Positions 32,312-41,836 of a stretch of DNA of 64,000 nt are shown piece by piece; within the stretch, counting starts at the first letter, position 1, and every line of letters begins with the position of its first letter. Position numbers and translations under genes: made by a program. Source of the DNA: Brucella cytisi (GTDB taxonomy: Bacteria; Pseudomonadota; Alphaproteobacteria; Rhizobiales; Rhizobiaceae); assembly GCA_012103075.1 (NCBI GenBank), contig JAAVLQ010000001.1, positions 1,054,001-1,118,000 of the forward strand, in the 5' to 3' direction. The notes beneath the pieces were generated by a model. It was not told the origin of the DNA, made no database searches, and was given only the letters and a program-made list of their open reading frames with translations.

Positions 32312-32388
32312 TGCGGAGTGGAGAAGTGGTCATCTCGTCTGGCTCATAACCAGAAGATCGTCGGTTCGAATCCGACCTGCCGCAACCA
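32312..32388 (+). tRNA. Phage tRNA with CAT anticodon (Met or Ile2)
   Basis: 77 bases. D arm GAGA...TCTC, anticodon stem TCTGG/CCAGA with loop CTCATAA (anticodon CAT), T arm GTCGG-TTCGAAT-CCGAC and encoded CCA end. The acceptor stem TGCGGAG pairs only in part with TGCCGCA and one base is out of register. A CAT tRNA can be Met or, if lysidine-modified, Ile; this cannot be decided here. Confidence 0.85.
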
Positions 32389-32447
32389 ATCGACCTGTTC
32401 GGGGCTTGGCCCGCGAGATCGCCTTTGCGGTCGCAGGTCAACCAATT

Positions 32448-32523
32448 GCCCGTGTAGCTCAGATGGTAGAGCAGCCGCCTTGTAAGCGGATGGTCCGGGG
32501 TTCGATCCCTCGCTAGGGCACCA
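32448..32523 (+). tRNA. Phage tRNA-Thr (anticodon TGT)
   Basis: 76 bases. TAGCTCAGATGGTAGAGCA gives the D arm. The anticodon loop CTTGTAA has anticodon TGT. T arm CGGGG-TTCGATC-CCTCG; 3' end GGGCACCA. The acceptor stem GCCCGTG/CTAGGGC has two mismatches. It has the same anticodon as the tRNA gene used for integration. Confidence 0.9.
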
Positions 32524-32537
32524 TTTCGAAGGTAGGC

Positions 32538-32849
32538 ATGGCTAGACCTGACCGCCGCAGCACAGAGGCCAGTGCATGGCGCAAGCTCTACAAGACCGCA
32601 CGCTGGCAACGCTTGCGTGAGCGGCAACTGACTGCTCATCCGTTGTGTGCCTATTGCATGCAGCAAGAGGACGTCACGCCAGCAACGGTGTGTGACCATC
32701 GCATTCCCCATAAGGGAGACGAGGCGCTATTCTTCGATCCCGACAACCTCCAAAGCCTCTGCGCACCATGCCATGACCGCATCAAGCAGCGTGAAGAGCT
32801 CGGCCAAGATGTCGTTCGGTTCGGACCGGACGGGTGGCCGGTCAATTGA
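32538..32849 (+). CDS. HNH endonuclease next to the terminase
   Basis: 103 aa. Cys4 zinc-stabilised HNH fold: LCAYC ... VCDHRIPHKGDEAL ... DNLQSLCAPCHDRIKQRE. In HK97-type phages an HNH protein (gp74 in HK97) sits before TerS/TerL and is needed for specific cos cleavage and packaging. Intact. Confidence 0.93.
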   Translation: MARPDRRSTEASAWRKLYKTARWQRLRERQLTAHPLCAYCMQQEDVTPATVCDHRIPHKGDEALFFDPDNLQSLCAPCHDRIKQREELGQDVVRFGPDGWPVN

Positions 32850-32911
32850 AGTGATACATGAAGAAAAAGCGAAAAAATATTGAAAAATATCACTTTTTTC
32901 TCATTATATTC

Positions 32912-32940
32912 TTGACGACCTTCGACCAATGTGATATCAT
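32912..32940 (+). promoter_or_regulatory. Sigma-70-type promoter after the HNH gene
   Basis: TTGACG (32912-32917), 17 bases, TATCAT (32935-32940). Six-out-of-six spacing and near-consensus boxes. It points into the cos-like region and the terminase genes. Confidence 0.6.
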
Positions 32941-33022
32941 GGAGGGTCACCCTCCCGACCCCTTTCGGGGGTGTCGAAAAGTCCAGAGACGCGCCAGCCC
33001 CGGACCGGCGGGGACCCACAGC
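32941..33022 (+). other. Candidate cos / packaging site
   Basis: Three hairpins in a row: GGAGGG-TCA-CCCTCC (32941-32955), CCCC-TTTC-GGGG (32959-32970) and CCCC-GGACCGGC-GGGG (32998-33013), with GTCGAAAAGTCCAGAG between. The position between HNH and TerS, and wording like other alphaproteobacterial HNH-terminase junctions (recollection), point to cos. Confidence 0.5.
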
Positions 33023-33049
33023 GCACGCATCTGCAATTCAGAATATGGG

Positions 33050-34157
33050 TCAAATTACCGATTCTGCGTCGTCCTCGTCACTTTCATCTTTATGAAGATC
33101 AAGTAGCTGCGATCCGTCTTTGCGCCTTGCTCTGAGAGCGACCAAATAACGATCTCCATAGTCAGTCAGTGACCAATAGCTGCCGCGGTCGTTAACTCCT
33201 CGCCGTTTTTGACCAGTCTGAATTAAATTAAGTGCTCTTAACTGGACGATAACATCGTTATACGATGACTTGGAAATGGACGGCTCATAGATTTTGTATT
33301 TATTCCAATCAGTATTCGATCGTAGCCAGAATCTGGCGAGTTCGTTTTCGATTGTCCGATCATTGGCTTCATTAATTAAAAGGGACCAATATTCCGGAAT
33401 ATTTCATCGGTGATTTCAGCTTCCCAACGGTATTTTTTCTATCTGCGTATCCTGCGCGGGCCCCTTGGCAGCAAAAAGAATACCCTCAAGTGCAGTAACA
33501 TCTTTACCGCTAGCTAGTTCATCGCCGGGAATTACTTGAGCAGAATTTTTCCTTTAGCTTTGCTTTTAGGTCTATATTTTCTTGGGTTAGGCTATCAATA
33601 CGCTTCAGCAACTCGACTGGAGATTCACCGTCGTTGCGTATCCAGCCGTGCCTTGGCGTTCGTTTTATTTCTTGTATCAGGCTGCGGGACGCCAAACCTC
33701 CAAGTTCGTGTGCGGTGTTCCAATGTCTCACTGGGTGAGCCTTCATGACCTTATTTCGAAAAGCCTCGAGCTTCTTTCGTAGACCCTCAGAACTTTCAGA
33801 TTTTGAGATTGGGATATCGTCCGGTTTAGCATGGACAAAAGCAAGTATTGGTAGGTTTATCTTTTTTGCGTAGTCATATTCTTTTTCAGTATAGCTTATG
33901 CCATCTTCAGTTACAGATCCGTAACGTCCTCCAATTATCAAAATGTAGTAATCACACTCGTCGATAACGCGTTGAATTACGTCCCACTGCGAAATATTTG
34001 AAGCTAGGAAAGCTTCCATTCCGGTGGGGATGCAATCGAGTTCCCAAAGCGCCTGAATTACTTCAGCTCGCTCTTCTTTGAGATCGGTGAATGTCGAACT
34101 AAGAAATACTTGATATCGCGCCGTGCTAGACAACTTAGAAGCCCCATTTTGATTCAC
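33050..34157 (-). CDS. DUF4062 domain protein (three frame breaks)
   Basis: About 370 aa when repaired. N-terminal DUF4062 domain: ARYQVFLSSTFTDLKEERAE, ELDCIPTGMEAFLAS, YYILIIGGRYGSVTEDGISY. A coiled linker (VELLKRIDSLTQENIDLKAK) is followed by a winged-helix-like C-terminal part (IENELARFWLRSN, DVIVQLRALNLIQTGQKRR, SYWSLTDYGDRYLVALRAR). Breaks at A5 about 33545, A6 about 33440 and T4 about 33380; stop 33050-33052. DUF4062 is a TIR/SEFIR-like sensor-type domain often found with signalling or defence modules (family inference). AT-rich and opposite in direction to the late genes, so a cargo gene. Confidence 0.82.
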
Positions 34158-34203
34158 CCCAATCGATCAATATTCTAAGCACTGCCTCTAAGTGAGTAAA
34201 TCC

Positions 34204-34588
34204 ATGGCAAAGCCGAGAAATCCCCTATCCAAAGCTAAAACGGAGGGTCGCGATAAAATTAACGCCGGCCGGTACAAAAACGCAAGGAACCGGCAGCGAA
34301 CGGCCCGCTTGGCGATCCTCCCGTTTGGTTGAAGGATGGCGCTGATATCAAAGCAAAGTCGGCCGGAAGCTTCTTGCGAAAGAATTGCCCCGGCTGAATG
34401 AATCGCACCGCACGCTCGTCGGTATGGCCTCGACGATTCAGGGTCGCATCATGGCTGGGCAGGAGGTTGGAGTGCAGGCGATGAATCTGCTTCGCCAGAT
34501 GCTTGGCCAGATGGGTGCGACGCCTGCTGACGCGTCCAAGGTGGCGACACCTGACGAATGCGAAGAAAAGGATGATCTGCTTGACTGA
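34204..34588 (+). CDS. terS: Terminase small subunit, P27 family (two frame breaks)
   Basis: About 128 aa. DNA-recognition subunit for packaging. Starts MAKPRNPLSKAKTEGRDK; after breaks near 34276 and 34366 it reads EPAANGPLGDPPVWLKDGAD, AWKLLAKELPRLNESHRTLV and ends KVATPDECEEKDDLLD. Overlaps the TerL start. Confidence 0.85.
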
Positions 34589-36439
34589 TATGCCTGCGCT
34601 TGAGCGTGTGAGCGCTTATGCGCAAGCTGTCATTGATGGCAGAGAAGTTGCCGGCCCTCACGTTCGCAATGCCTGCCGCCGCCATTTCGACGACCTCGAA
34701 CATGGCCATGAGCGCGGGCTTTACTGGGACGACGATGCTGCCGATCGCGTGTTTCGCTTTTTTGAAGGACGACTAAAGCTCTCCGAAGGCCAGTTTGAAG
34801 GCAAGCCTTTCAAGCTGCATGCCTCACAGGCCTTCAAGCTGGGTTCGCTCTTCGGTTGGAAACGGGCCGATGGTTCGCGCCGCTTTCGCCGTGCCTACAT
34901 CGAGGAAGGCAAGGGCAACGGCAAGTCACCGTTTGCTGGCGGTGTCGGTTTGTACGGCCTTATTGCCGACAAGGAAGCTGGCGCCCAGATTTATGCGGCT
35001 GCTGCCAAGAAAGAACAGGCGGGCATCCTTTTCCGGACGCCGTCAAAATGGTGCGCGCCGCTCCTGCGCTGGTCGAACGGCTGAAGTTCAGCGGCGGCAT
35101 CGGACGCGAGTTCAATATCGCGCATCACAAGTCGCAATCGTTCTTTCGTCCGATCTCGAAGGATTCCGGCAAGTCTGGCTCGGGACCGCGTCCGCACTTT
35201 GCGCTTTGCGACGAGGTTCACGAACATCCTGACCGATCGACGATGGAAATGCTGGAGCGCGGCTTCAAGTTTCGTCGCCAGCCTCTACTGTTGATGATTA
35301 CGAACTCAGGCAGTGACCGAAACAGCATTTGCTGGGAAGAGCACGAGCACGCCGTAAAGGTAGCCGCTGGAACGCAGACGCCGGACGAGGATTTCGCTTA
35401 TGTCGGCGAGGTGATCGACGATACGACGTTTTCCTACGTCTGCGCGCTGGACAAGGGCGACGATCCGCTCAAGGACGAAACCTGCTGGAAGAAGGCTAAC
35501 CCGCTTCTCGGCGTTATCCTGACGCAGGAATATTTGGCCGGCGTTGTCGCTCAGGCAAAGCAGATGCCGGCAAGCTGAACGGCATTTTGCGCCTGCATTT
35601 CTGCTGCTGGACCGATGCCGACAAGGCATGGATGCCGCGCGAGACCGTCGAAAGTGTAATGGACGATTTCGCCCCCGAAGTCGAACACGCAGACAAGCCG
35701 ATTTTTCATGGGCGTCGACCTGTCCGGCAGCAAGGACATGACCGTGCTTGCGTGCGTTGTGCCGACTGGCTTCAAGGAAATGGAGCGCGAGGACGGGTCT
35801 ACAGTAAATCTGCCGACGTTTGATGCGTGGGTAGAGGCTTGGACGCCAGCCGATACGCTCGAAGCGCGGGAACAGGCTGACAAGGCGCCGTATGCGCTTT
35901 GGGTAAAACAGGGTTGGTTGAATGCTCCGCCCGGCAAGCGAATTCGATATGACTTCGTTGCCTCGCGGGTGCAGCAAATCGATCAAGCCTTCGATATTCA
36001 AGCCATCGCCTATGACCGCTACGCCTACGACAAGTTCCGCGAGGAAGTCGAAGCGCTCGGGTTAGACATTGAACATGTCGCACACCCACAGGGCGGCAAG
36101 GTTCGGGCGCGGCCTGAGCCTGCAAAGGTAGAAGCGGCGAAAGCAGCTGGCCTGCCACCGCCGCAAGGCTTGTGGATGCCGGGTTCGGTTCTGGCGCTTG
36201 AAGACATGATTATCGATGGTCGCATTCGCATGCGGCGCAGTCCGGTGCTCATGACTGCCCTGATGGGCGCAACCTTCGATCATGACCCGCAAGACAATCG
36301 GTGGTTCGTCAAGACGAAGGCATCGGTGCGCATCGACGCTGCTGTCGCTCTGGCAATGTCGGTTGGTGTGGCGATGGACGGCGCGGTTACGCCGAAAGAG
36401 TCCGTCTATAAGAAGCGCGGCATCCGAATGGCCGGCTAA
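34572..36439 (+). CDS. terL: Terminase large subunit (three frame breaks)
   Basis: About 620 aa packaging ATPase and nuclease. ATPase: P-loop-like EEGKGNGKSPFAGG, acidic LCDEVHEHPDRSTMEMLERG, coupling motif LLLMITNSGSD. The nuclease domain begins GVDLSGSKDMTVLACV. Breaks: near 35038 (one G missing, ILFRDAVKMVRAAPALVERL), near 35571 (one G missing, QMPGKLNGILRLHFCCWT) and near 35706 (one T too many before MGVDLSGS). Start 34572 (MICLTDMPALER) or 34590. Confidence 0.93.
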
Positions 36440-36456
36440 TCGGAACAAGGAAAGAT

Positions 36457-37742
36457 ATGGGTATTTTAGACCTGTTCCGGCCCAAGCCGGAGGCGGCGGC
36501 GCCTTCGGTCGCGCCGAAACGAGCTCCGCGAGCTGACTGGCAATATTTCGATGGCCCGGATGACCCAAGGCTGGCCGCCTTTATTGGCGGAGGTGCCGAA
36601 ACTGCAAGCGGCATGGCGGTAACGCCGAAAGCTGCACTGTTCAACACAACGGTCTTTCGCTGTGTGGACCTCATCTCCGGCAGCATCGGAATGCTGCCTT
36701 TCTACCTGATGTACAAGGACGGGAAGGGCCGACTTCATCCAGCTGATGATCATTCTCTTTTTGATGTTCTGCTTGCGCAGCCGAATAACTGGCAGACAGC
36801 GTATGAATTCCGTCGGCAGTTGCAGTCACATGCGCTGACCTACGGCAATGCTTTCGCTCGTATTGTTCGAAGCGGCAAGCGTGTGGTGGCCTTGCAGCCT
36901 TTGCACCCGACGAATGTCACCGTCGAGCAGAAAGACGACCTGACCGTCATCTACAAAGTCGTCTTGAAGGGCGGTCGATATGTCGAACTACCCCAGTCGG
37001 AGGTTTTCCATCTCCGCGACATGACAGACGATGGCGTTATCGGTCTTTCACGGGTCCAGCAGGCAAAAGAGGCTATCGGCCTTGCTATGCAGACAGAGAA
37101 AGCTGCGGCTCGCCTGTTTAAGAACGGGACAATGGTCGGTGGCGCACTCACGCATCCCGGCAAACTCGGCGATGACGCGTTTGAAAACCTCGATACCAGC
37201 CTGAAGGAAAAGTTCTCCGGCGCGGAAAAACGCGCACAAATGGCTGATCCTCGAGGAGGGTATGAAGGCTGAGCCGTTCTCGCAGACGGCTAGAGACAGC
37301 CAGCAGATCGAGACGCGAAATCATCAGATCGAGGAGGTTGCGCGCGCTTTTGGTGTGCCTCGGCCGCTTTTGATGATGGACGACACATCGTGGGGCAGCG
37401 GTATTGAAACCCTTGGCCAGTTTTTCGTTCGCTATGGCTTGGCACCCGGTTCATCGCTTGGGAGCAGGCGGTTTCGCGATGCCTTCTGACCCGCGAAGAG
37501 CGTCGATCGTATCAGGCTGACTTCGATGAGCGCGAATTGCTGCGCGGTTCGATCAAAGACCAAGCCGAATTCCTCGCGAAAGCCTTGGGTTCGGGTGGCT
37601 CCAGACCGTGGATGTCCCAGAATGAAGCTCGCGACTATGTGGGCTTGAGCCAGAGCGACGATCCGGACGCGGACAGCCTCAAAATCCACTGACGCAGCCA
37701 GAAACTGGCCGCCCTCCTTCAGGAACACGCAATGAGCCTTAA
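36457..37742 (+). CDS. Phage portal protein, HK97 family (breaks present)
   Basis: About 425 aa ring protein for DNA entry/exit. MGILDLFRPKPEA at the start; core NTTVFRCVDLISGSIGMLP, HALTYGNAFARIVR, FHLRDMTDDGVIGLSRVQQA. Breaks: A run about 37236 (one A too many, resuming WLILEEGMKAEPFS), near 37447 (one base missing, resuming FIAWEQAVSRCLLTREE) and probably A4 about 37681, after which it reads NPLTQPETGRPPSGTRNEP and ends in the protease start. Confidence 0.92.
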
Positions 37743-38613
37743 CAGAACGCCCGCCGCTGCCGTTGCGCGACCGAAGTCGTATCAGTGGGATGTGCCTCTC
37801 TCCGCCTTGGAGCGGTGGGAGAGCGCTCCACAAGCGGCAGAAGCAGACGATCCGAACACAATTTCGATCTTTGATGTGATCGGCGAAGATTATTGGAGCG
37901 GAGGCGGGTTTACGGCCAAGCGAGCCGCCGCCGCGCTTCGATCTATCGGGAAGAACCCGGTTACCGTGAACGTGAATTCGCCGGGCGGCGACATGTTCGA
38001 AGGGCTGGCGATATACAATCTCCTCGCAAGCCATCCCGGCGAAGTCACTGTCAATGTGATGGGTTATGCGGCGTCTGCGGCATCAATCATCGCGATGGCT
38101 GGCGACAGGGTGATCATGTCGACCGGTTCGATGATGATGATCCACCGAGCGTGGGGGCTCGCCGTCGGTAATACGCATGATTTTACCGATGCCGCGACGC
38201 TGTTTCAGTCCTTCGATAGTTCGATGGCCGATATTTACGCCGCCCGAACCGGACTGGCGCAGGACGTCGTGCTTTCTCTGTTGGATGGTCCGTCAAAGGC
38301 GTCAGACGGCACTTGGCTGTCGGCTGATGAGGCCATCGAAAAGGGCTTTGCGGACGAGAAGGGCGCCGGAACTGGCAAGCCCGACGCAAAGGCTGAACTT
38401 CCCACACATATTGCAGCGATGCGCCGGATTGACCGGGCGTTGGCTGCCGCAGGTGAGACGCGCCGTTCGCGTACTCAACTTCTCCATGAAATTCGAGGCG
38501 AGCGCGATGCCGCCGAGAACGCCACGCGCGACGCTGGCAAGACCAGAGCCAAAGACATGACCGGCATCAAGGCCGCTCTTGTCAGCACAACCAATATTCT
38601 TTCCAAGGGATAA
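37732..38613 (+). CDS. ClpP-like prohead maturation protease
   Basis: 293 aa, unbroken. Serine protease of the ClpP fold (peptidase S49/S14-like) that removes the capsid delta domain. VNSPGGDMFEGLAIYN, catalytic Ser in GYAASAASIIAMAGD, His in MMMIHRAWGLAVG. A charged C-terminal tail may act as internal scaffold. Sits between portal and capsid as in HK97. Confidence 0.93.
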   Translation: MSLNRTPAAAVARPKSYQWDVPLSALERWESAPQAAEADDPNTISIFDVIGEDYWSGGGFTAKRAAAALRSIGKNPVTVNVNSPGGDMFEGLAIYNLLASHPGEVTVNVMGYAASAASIIAMAGDRVIMSTGSMMMIHRAWGLAVGNTHDFTDAATLFQSFDSSMADIYAARTGLAQDVVLSLLDGPSKASDGTWLSADEAIEKGFADEKGAGTGKPDAKAELPTHIAAMRRIDRALAAAGETRRSRTQLLHEIRGERDAAENATRDAGKTRAKDMTGIKAALVSTTNILSKG

Positions 38614-38617
38614 CCAA

Positions 38618-39836
38618 ATGGAACCCGATGAAATCAAGGCGCTCATTGAAGCGCAGGGCCGCGCATTTGAAGCGTTCAAGGCAGAACACAGCGCAGCTCT
38701 TAATGACGTAAAGAAGGGCACGGAAGATGTCGTTCGCACCGAAAAGGTTGATCGCATCAATGCCACTGTCAGCGATCTTCAGGCGGCTCTCGACGAGCAG
38801 GCCCAGAAGCTCGCCGCGCTCCAGACCGCCGGCGCCTCACATCCGGCACGCGATATTAAGAATGCTGAATACAGCAAGGCATTCGATCGCTTTTTCCGCA
38901 AGGGCGATGAGGCTGCAATTCAGTCTGCAATCCAGAAGAACCCGCAGGCCGCAATGAGCGTTGGCGTTCCCGAAGACGGGGCTATACGGCACCAACGGAA
39001 TGGGATCGCACGATCACGGACAAGCTGAAGATCGTTTCTCCGCTGCGGTCGATTGCGTCGGTAATCCAGATCGCCGGCAATGGTTTCTCCAAGCTCTACA
39101 ACGACCGCGCTACTGCGTCGGGCTGGGTGGGCGAAACTGCCGAGCGTCCTGAAACGCAGTCTGCGAAGTTCGCCGAGGTGAAGTTCAATACCGGCGAAAT
39201 CTACGCCAATCCTGCGGCAACGCAGCGCCTGCTGGACGATTCCGAAATCAATCTCGAAAACTGGCTTGCCAGTGAAGTCGAGACTGAGTTCGCGTATCAG
39301 GAAGGCATTGCGTTCGTTTCCGGCAATGGCACCGACAAGCCCAAGGGTTTACTGACCTATACGGCGGCGAATTCGCACCCGTGGGGCGCAATCCCGACCG
39401 TGAATAGCGGTGACGCAGCTGGTCTTACGACCGACGGCCTCATTGACCGGTTTACGACCTGCCAAGTGAGCGCACTCCGAATGCGCGGTTTACTATGAAC
39501 CGCAAGACTCAGGGCGCCATCCGTAAACTGAAGGACGGTCAGGGCAATTACATCTGGCAGCCCGGTCTGGTTTCTGGCCAGCCTGCAACGATCCTTGGCT
39601 TCCCGGTCAGCGAGCTTGCCGCAATGCCGGACATTGCCGCCGACGCCATCCCGGTTGTCTTCGGTGATTTCCAGCGCGGTTATCTCGTGGTTGACCGCAC
39701 GGGTATTCGCATCCTTCGCGATCCGTACACCAACAAGCCTTTCGTGCAGTTCTACACCACGAAACGCGTTGGCGGCGGCGTTACTGACCCGACGGCCCTG
39801 CGTTACCACAAGATCGCAACGGCACCGACGCCTTAA
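38618..39836 (+). CDS. Major capsid protein, HK97 family (two frame breaks)
   Basis: About 405 aa. N-terminal coiled-coil delta region (residues 1-80), then the HK97 fold: KIVSPLRSIASVIQIAGNGF, GWVGETAERPETQSAKFAEV, LASEVETEFAYQEGIAFVSG, GLLTYTAANSHPWG, FGDFQRGYLVVDRTGIRILR. Breaks: near 38985 (one G missing, resuming YTAPTEWDRTITDKLK) and near 39452 (resuming DLPSERTPNARFTMNRKTQG). Confidence 0.94.
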
Positions 39837-39848
39837 TCTGAATAGTAA

Positions 39849-39870
39849 CGGGGCGCCTTCGGGCGCCCTT
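39849..39870 (+). terminator. Hairpin after the capsid gene
   Basis: GGGGCGCC-TTC-GGGCGCCC then TT. A short T end, so it may only attenuate. Confidence 0.65.
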
Positions 39871-39886
39871 CATACAGGAGGCGCTG

Positions 39887-40063
39887 ATGGAAGTGCGTGT
39901 TGCGAAGGCATTCAAGGCAGTGCCTGAAGGTGAGGTTTATCCGCGCCAGTTTGATGTTGGCGATACCCTGACTGGTCGCATTGCCGAGGTTGCGCGAACT
40001 CTGGGCTGTGTCGCAGATGAGCCTGCTAAGAAGAAGGGCTTCGACCGTGGCGGTGGATCTTGA
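39887..40063 (+). CDS. Small phage head protein of unknown function
   Basis: 58 aa: MEVRVAKAFKAVPEGEVYPR, then QFDVGDTLTGRIAEVARTLG and a basic end EPAKKKGFDRGGGS. RBS CAGGAGG upstream. Between capsid and connector genes, where many phages have a small linker protein. Overlaps the next gene by 17 bases. Confidence 0.75.
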   Translation: MEVRVAKAFKAVPEGEVYPRQFDVGDTLTGRIAEVARTLGCVADEPAKKKGFDRGGGS

Positions 40064-40325
40064 TCGGCTAAAGCGACATCTTCGAATTGAATTCGATGAT
40101 GAGGATACGGAGCTAGAGGGCTATCTGGCCGCAGCTCAAGGGTCTGCGTTGCGCTACATGAACCGCGACGCCGTGCCCGCTGGCGCTGAATCCGAGGTGG
40201 ACGCGGCTGTCCTGCTTATCGCGGGAGACCTTTATGAGAACCGCGAGCGACAATCGACTGCCGAATTGTTCGAGAACAGATCGGCACGCTGGCTGCTTGA
40301 TCCGTATCGGCTGTTGAGGGTGTAG
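40047..40325 (+). CDS. Head-tail connector, gp6-like
   Basis: About 92 aa from GTG 40047 (VAVDLDRLKRHLRIEFDDED). Helical gp6-like connector: TELEGYLAAAQGSALRYMNR, AVLLIAGDLYENRERQS. Forms the ring below the portal. Confidence 0.85.
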   Translation: MAVDLDRLKRHLRIEFDDEDTELEGYLAAAQGSALRYMNRDAVPAGAESEVDAAVLLIAGDLYENRERQSTAELFENRSARWLLDPYRLLRV

Positions 40326-40327
40326 CC

Positions 40328-40528
40328 ATGCCCCGGCTCCACTTCACAGCCACTTACGACTTCATTCCCAAGCCCGCGGTAACGATCCGCTATCCGGCAG
40401 GATACGTCGGACTAGTGACCACGCTTTGCGCTAATCGCGCCATCGCTGCTGGCAAGGCCGAGCGGCTTCCAACTCCCACAAAAGATGAGGCTGAAGCATG
40501 GCGAAGCGCGCAGGTGCCGGCAGCCTGA
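40328..40528 (+). CDS. Small phage protein of unknown function
   Basis: 66 aa (MPRLHFTATYDFIPKPAVTI). Beta-rich start; contains YPAGYVGLVTTLCANRAIAA. Overlaps the head closure gene by 31 bases. Common position for a short linker ORF in such modules. Confidence 0.65.
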   Translation: MPRLHFTATYDFIPKPAVTIRYPAGYVGLVTTLCANRAIAAGKAERLPTPTKDEAEAWRSAQVPAA

Positions 40529-40875
40529 ACTGCCGTTTGACGTTCCAACGTCGTGAAACAATCAACGACCCGGATGGCGGTACACGCGGCGAATGGGTTG
40601 ACCAGTTCACCGTGCCGGGAAGGCTGGAACCGCGATACGGCAGCAATGCCGAAAGCATCATGGCGGCGCGCATGCAGTCCATGCAGCCTTACAATCTGAC
40701 GGTGCGCAGCAGCGGGCAGGCAAGGCAGGTGACAGCATCGTGGCGCGCTTACGATGCTCGGGCCGGTAAAACGGGTGCGGAGCCGAACCGCGTGTTCGGC
40801 ATCAAGACCGTCGTCAATCCTGACGAGCGCGACGCGATGTTGGAAATGCTCGTCGTGGAGGGCGAATATGGCTAG
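40498..40875 (+). CDS. Phage head closure / head-tail adaptor protein
   Basis: 125 aa. SPP1 gp16-like fold: LNCRLTFQRRETINDPDGGT, WVDQFTVPGRLEPRYGSNAE, NRVFGIKTVVNPDERDAMLE. Seals the head and binds the tail. Stop overlaps the next ATG. Confidence 0.88.
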   Translation: MAKRAGAGSLNCRLTFQRRETINDPDGGTRGEWVDQFTVPGRLEPRYGSNAESIMAARMQSMQPYNLTVRSSGQARQVTASWRAYDARAGKTGAEPNRVFGIKTVVNPDERDAMLEMLVVEGEYG

Positions 40876-41341
40876 GAGTGTCACGGTTCTCGGGCTGGCG
40901 AAGCTCGATCGGAAATTGAAGCGCCTGCCGGACGTGGCAAAAGAAACGATCAAGGCGGCTATGGCGCAAGGCGCTGACGAAGTCGTCGCCATGATGAAAT
41001 CGCTTGTTCCCGTCGATGACGGCGACCTTCGGGATCCCATCGCCCGGACGTGGGGCAAGAAGCCGAAATACGCGATGACCTTGGCAGCGGTGAAATCCAG
41101 CTTAGCTGGCGATCTTACGATCACCATCTACGCCGGCAATTCGAAAGTTCGCTACGGTCACCTTATAGAATTCGGGACCGCACCGCACATCGTCGGCGGC
41201 ATGTTCGCAGGCGCGCAACATCCGGGCGCGAAAGCATCTCCGTTTTTCTGGGTGTCATGGCGGGCCAACCGCAAGAAGGTGAAAAGCCGGGTTCGGCGAG
41301 CAATCACCAAGGCAGCCAAACAAGTCGCAGCGGGGCAATAG
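40868..41341 (+). CDS. HK97 gp10-like tail completion protein
   Basis: 157 aa. VTVLGLAKLDRKLKRLPDVA, MMKSLVPVDDGDLRDPIART, SKVRYGHLIEFGTAPHI and WRANRKKVKSRVRRAITKAA are typical of the gp10 family. Intact. Confidence 0.9.
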   Translation: MARSVTVLGLAKLDRKLKRLPDVAKETIKAAMAQGADEVVAMMKSLVPVDDGDLRDPIARTWGKKPKYAMTLAAVKSSLAGDLTITIYAGNSKVRYGHLIEFGTAPHIVGGMFAGAQHPGAKASPFFWVSWRANRKKVKSRVRRAITKAAKQVAAGQ

Positions 41342-41343
41342 CA

Positions 41344-41760
41344 ATGGACCCTATCCAAGAGTTGCAGAGCGCGGTTATCCCGCGCCTGCGCAGCTTTCCT
41401 GCGCTTGTGTCACTGGTCGGCCAGCGCAGTTACGACAACCCGCCGACGAATGATCAAGGGCAGGTCGCCCCGTCGATTTTTCCTTATGTCAGCATCGGGC
41501 CATCTAGCTCGGCAGCCGACGACGCCGATTGTGTCTATGGACATGACATCATTTTCCAGATCGATGTCTGGTCGCTGGAACTTCCGCAAAGACAAATGCG
41601 CGAGATTGCGAACGCTGTTCGCCCGGCGCTGAGAGATTGGGAACCAACCCTGTCAGACAACGCGCTGGTCGATTTCCGATACTGGCGTACCGACTACATC
41701 CGCGACGGCGCGATCAATCATGCGTCTGTCCGCTTCACGGCGTTCATCGAGCAGCCTTAG
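41344..41760 (+). CDS. DUF3168 tail terminator protein
   Basis: 138 aa. PIQELQSAVIPRLRSFPALV, FPYVSIGPSSSAADDADCVY, HDIIFQIDVWSLELPQRQM. Caps the tail tube at the head end. A terminator follows. Confidence 0.88.
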   Translation: MDPIQELQSAVIPRLRSFPALVSLVGQRSYDNPPTNDQGQVAPSIFPYVSIGPSSSAADDADCVYGHDIIFQIDVWSLELPQRQMREIANAVRPALRDWEPTLSDNALVDFRYWRTDYIRDGAINHASVRFTAFIEQP

Positions 41761-41795
41761 CGCTTCCACGCCGATCACCTTTAAAAACTATTCAT

Positions 41796-41820
41796 GGCCG
41801 CCACTGAGCGGCCTTTTTTT
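41796..41820 (+). terminator. Terminator before the tail tube gene
   Basis: GGCCGCCACTGAGCGGCC hairpin with seven T after it. Confidence 0.88.
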
Positions 41821-41836
41821 CGTATTGGATCACTCC

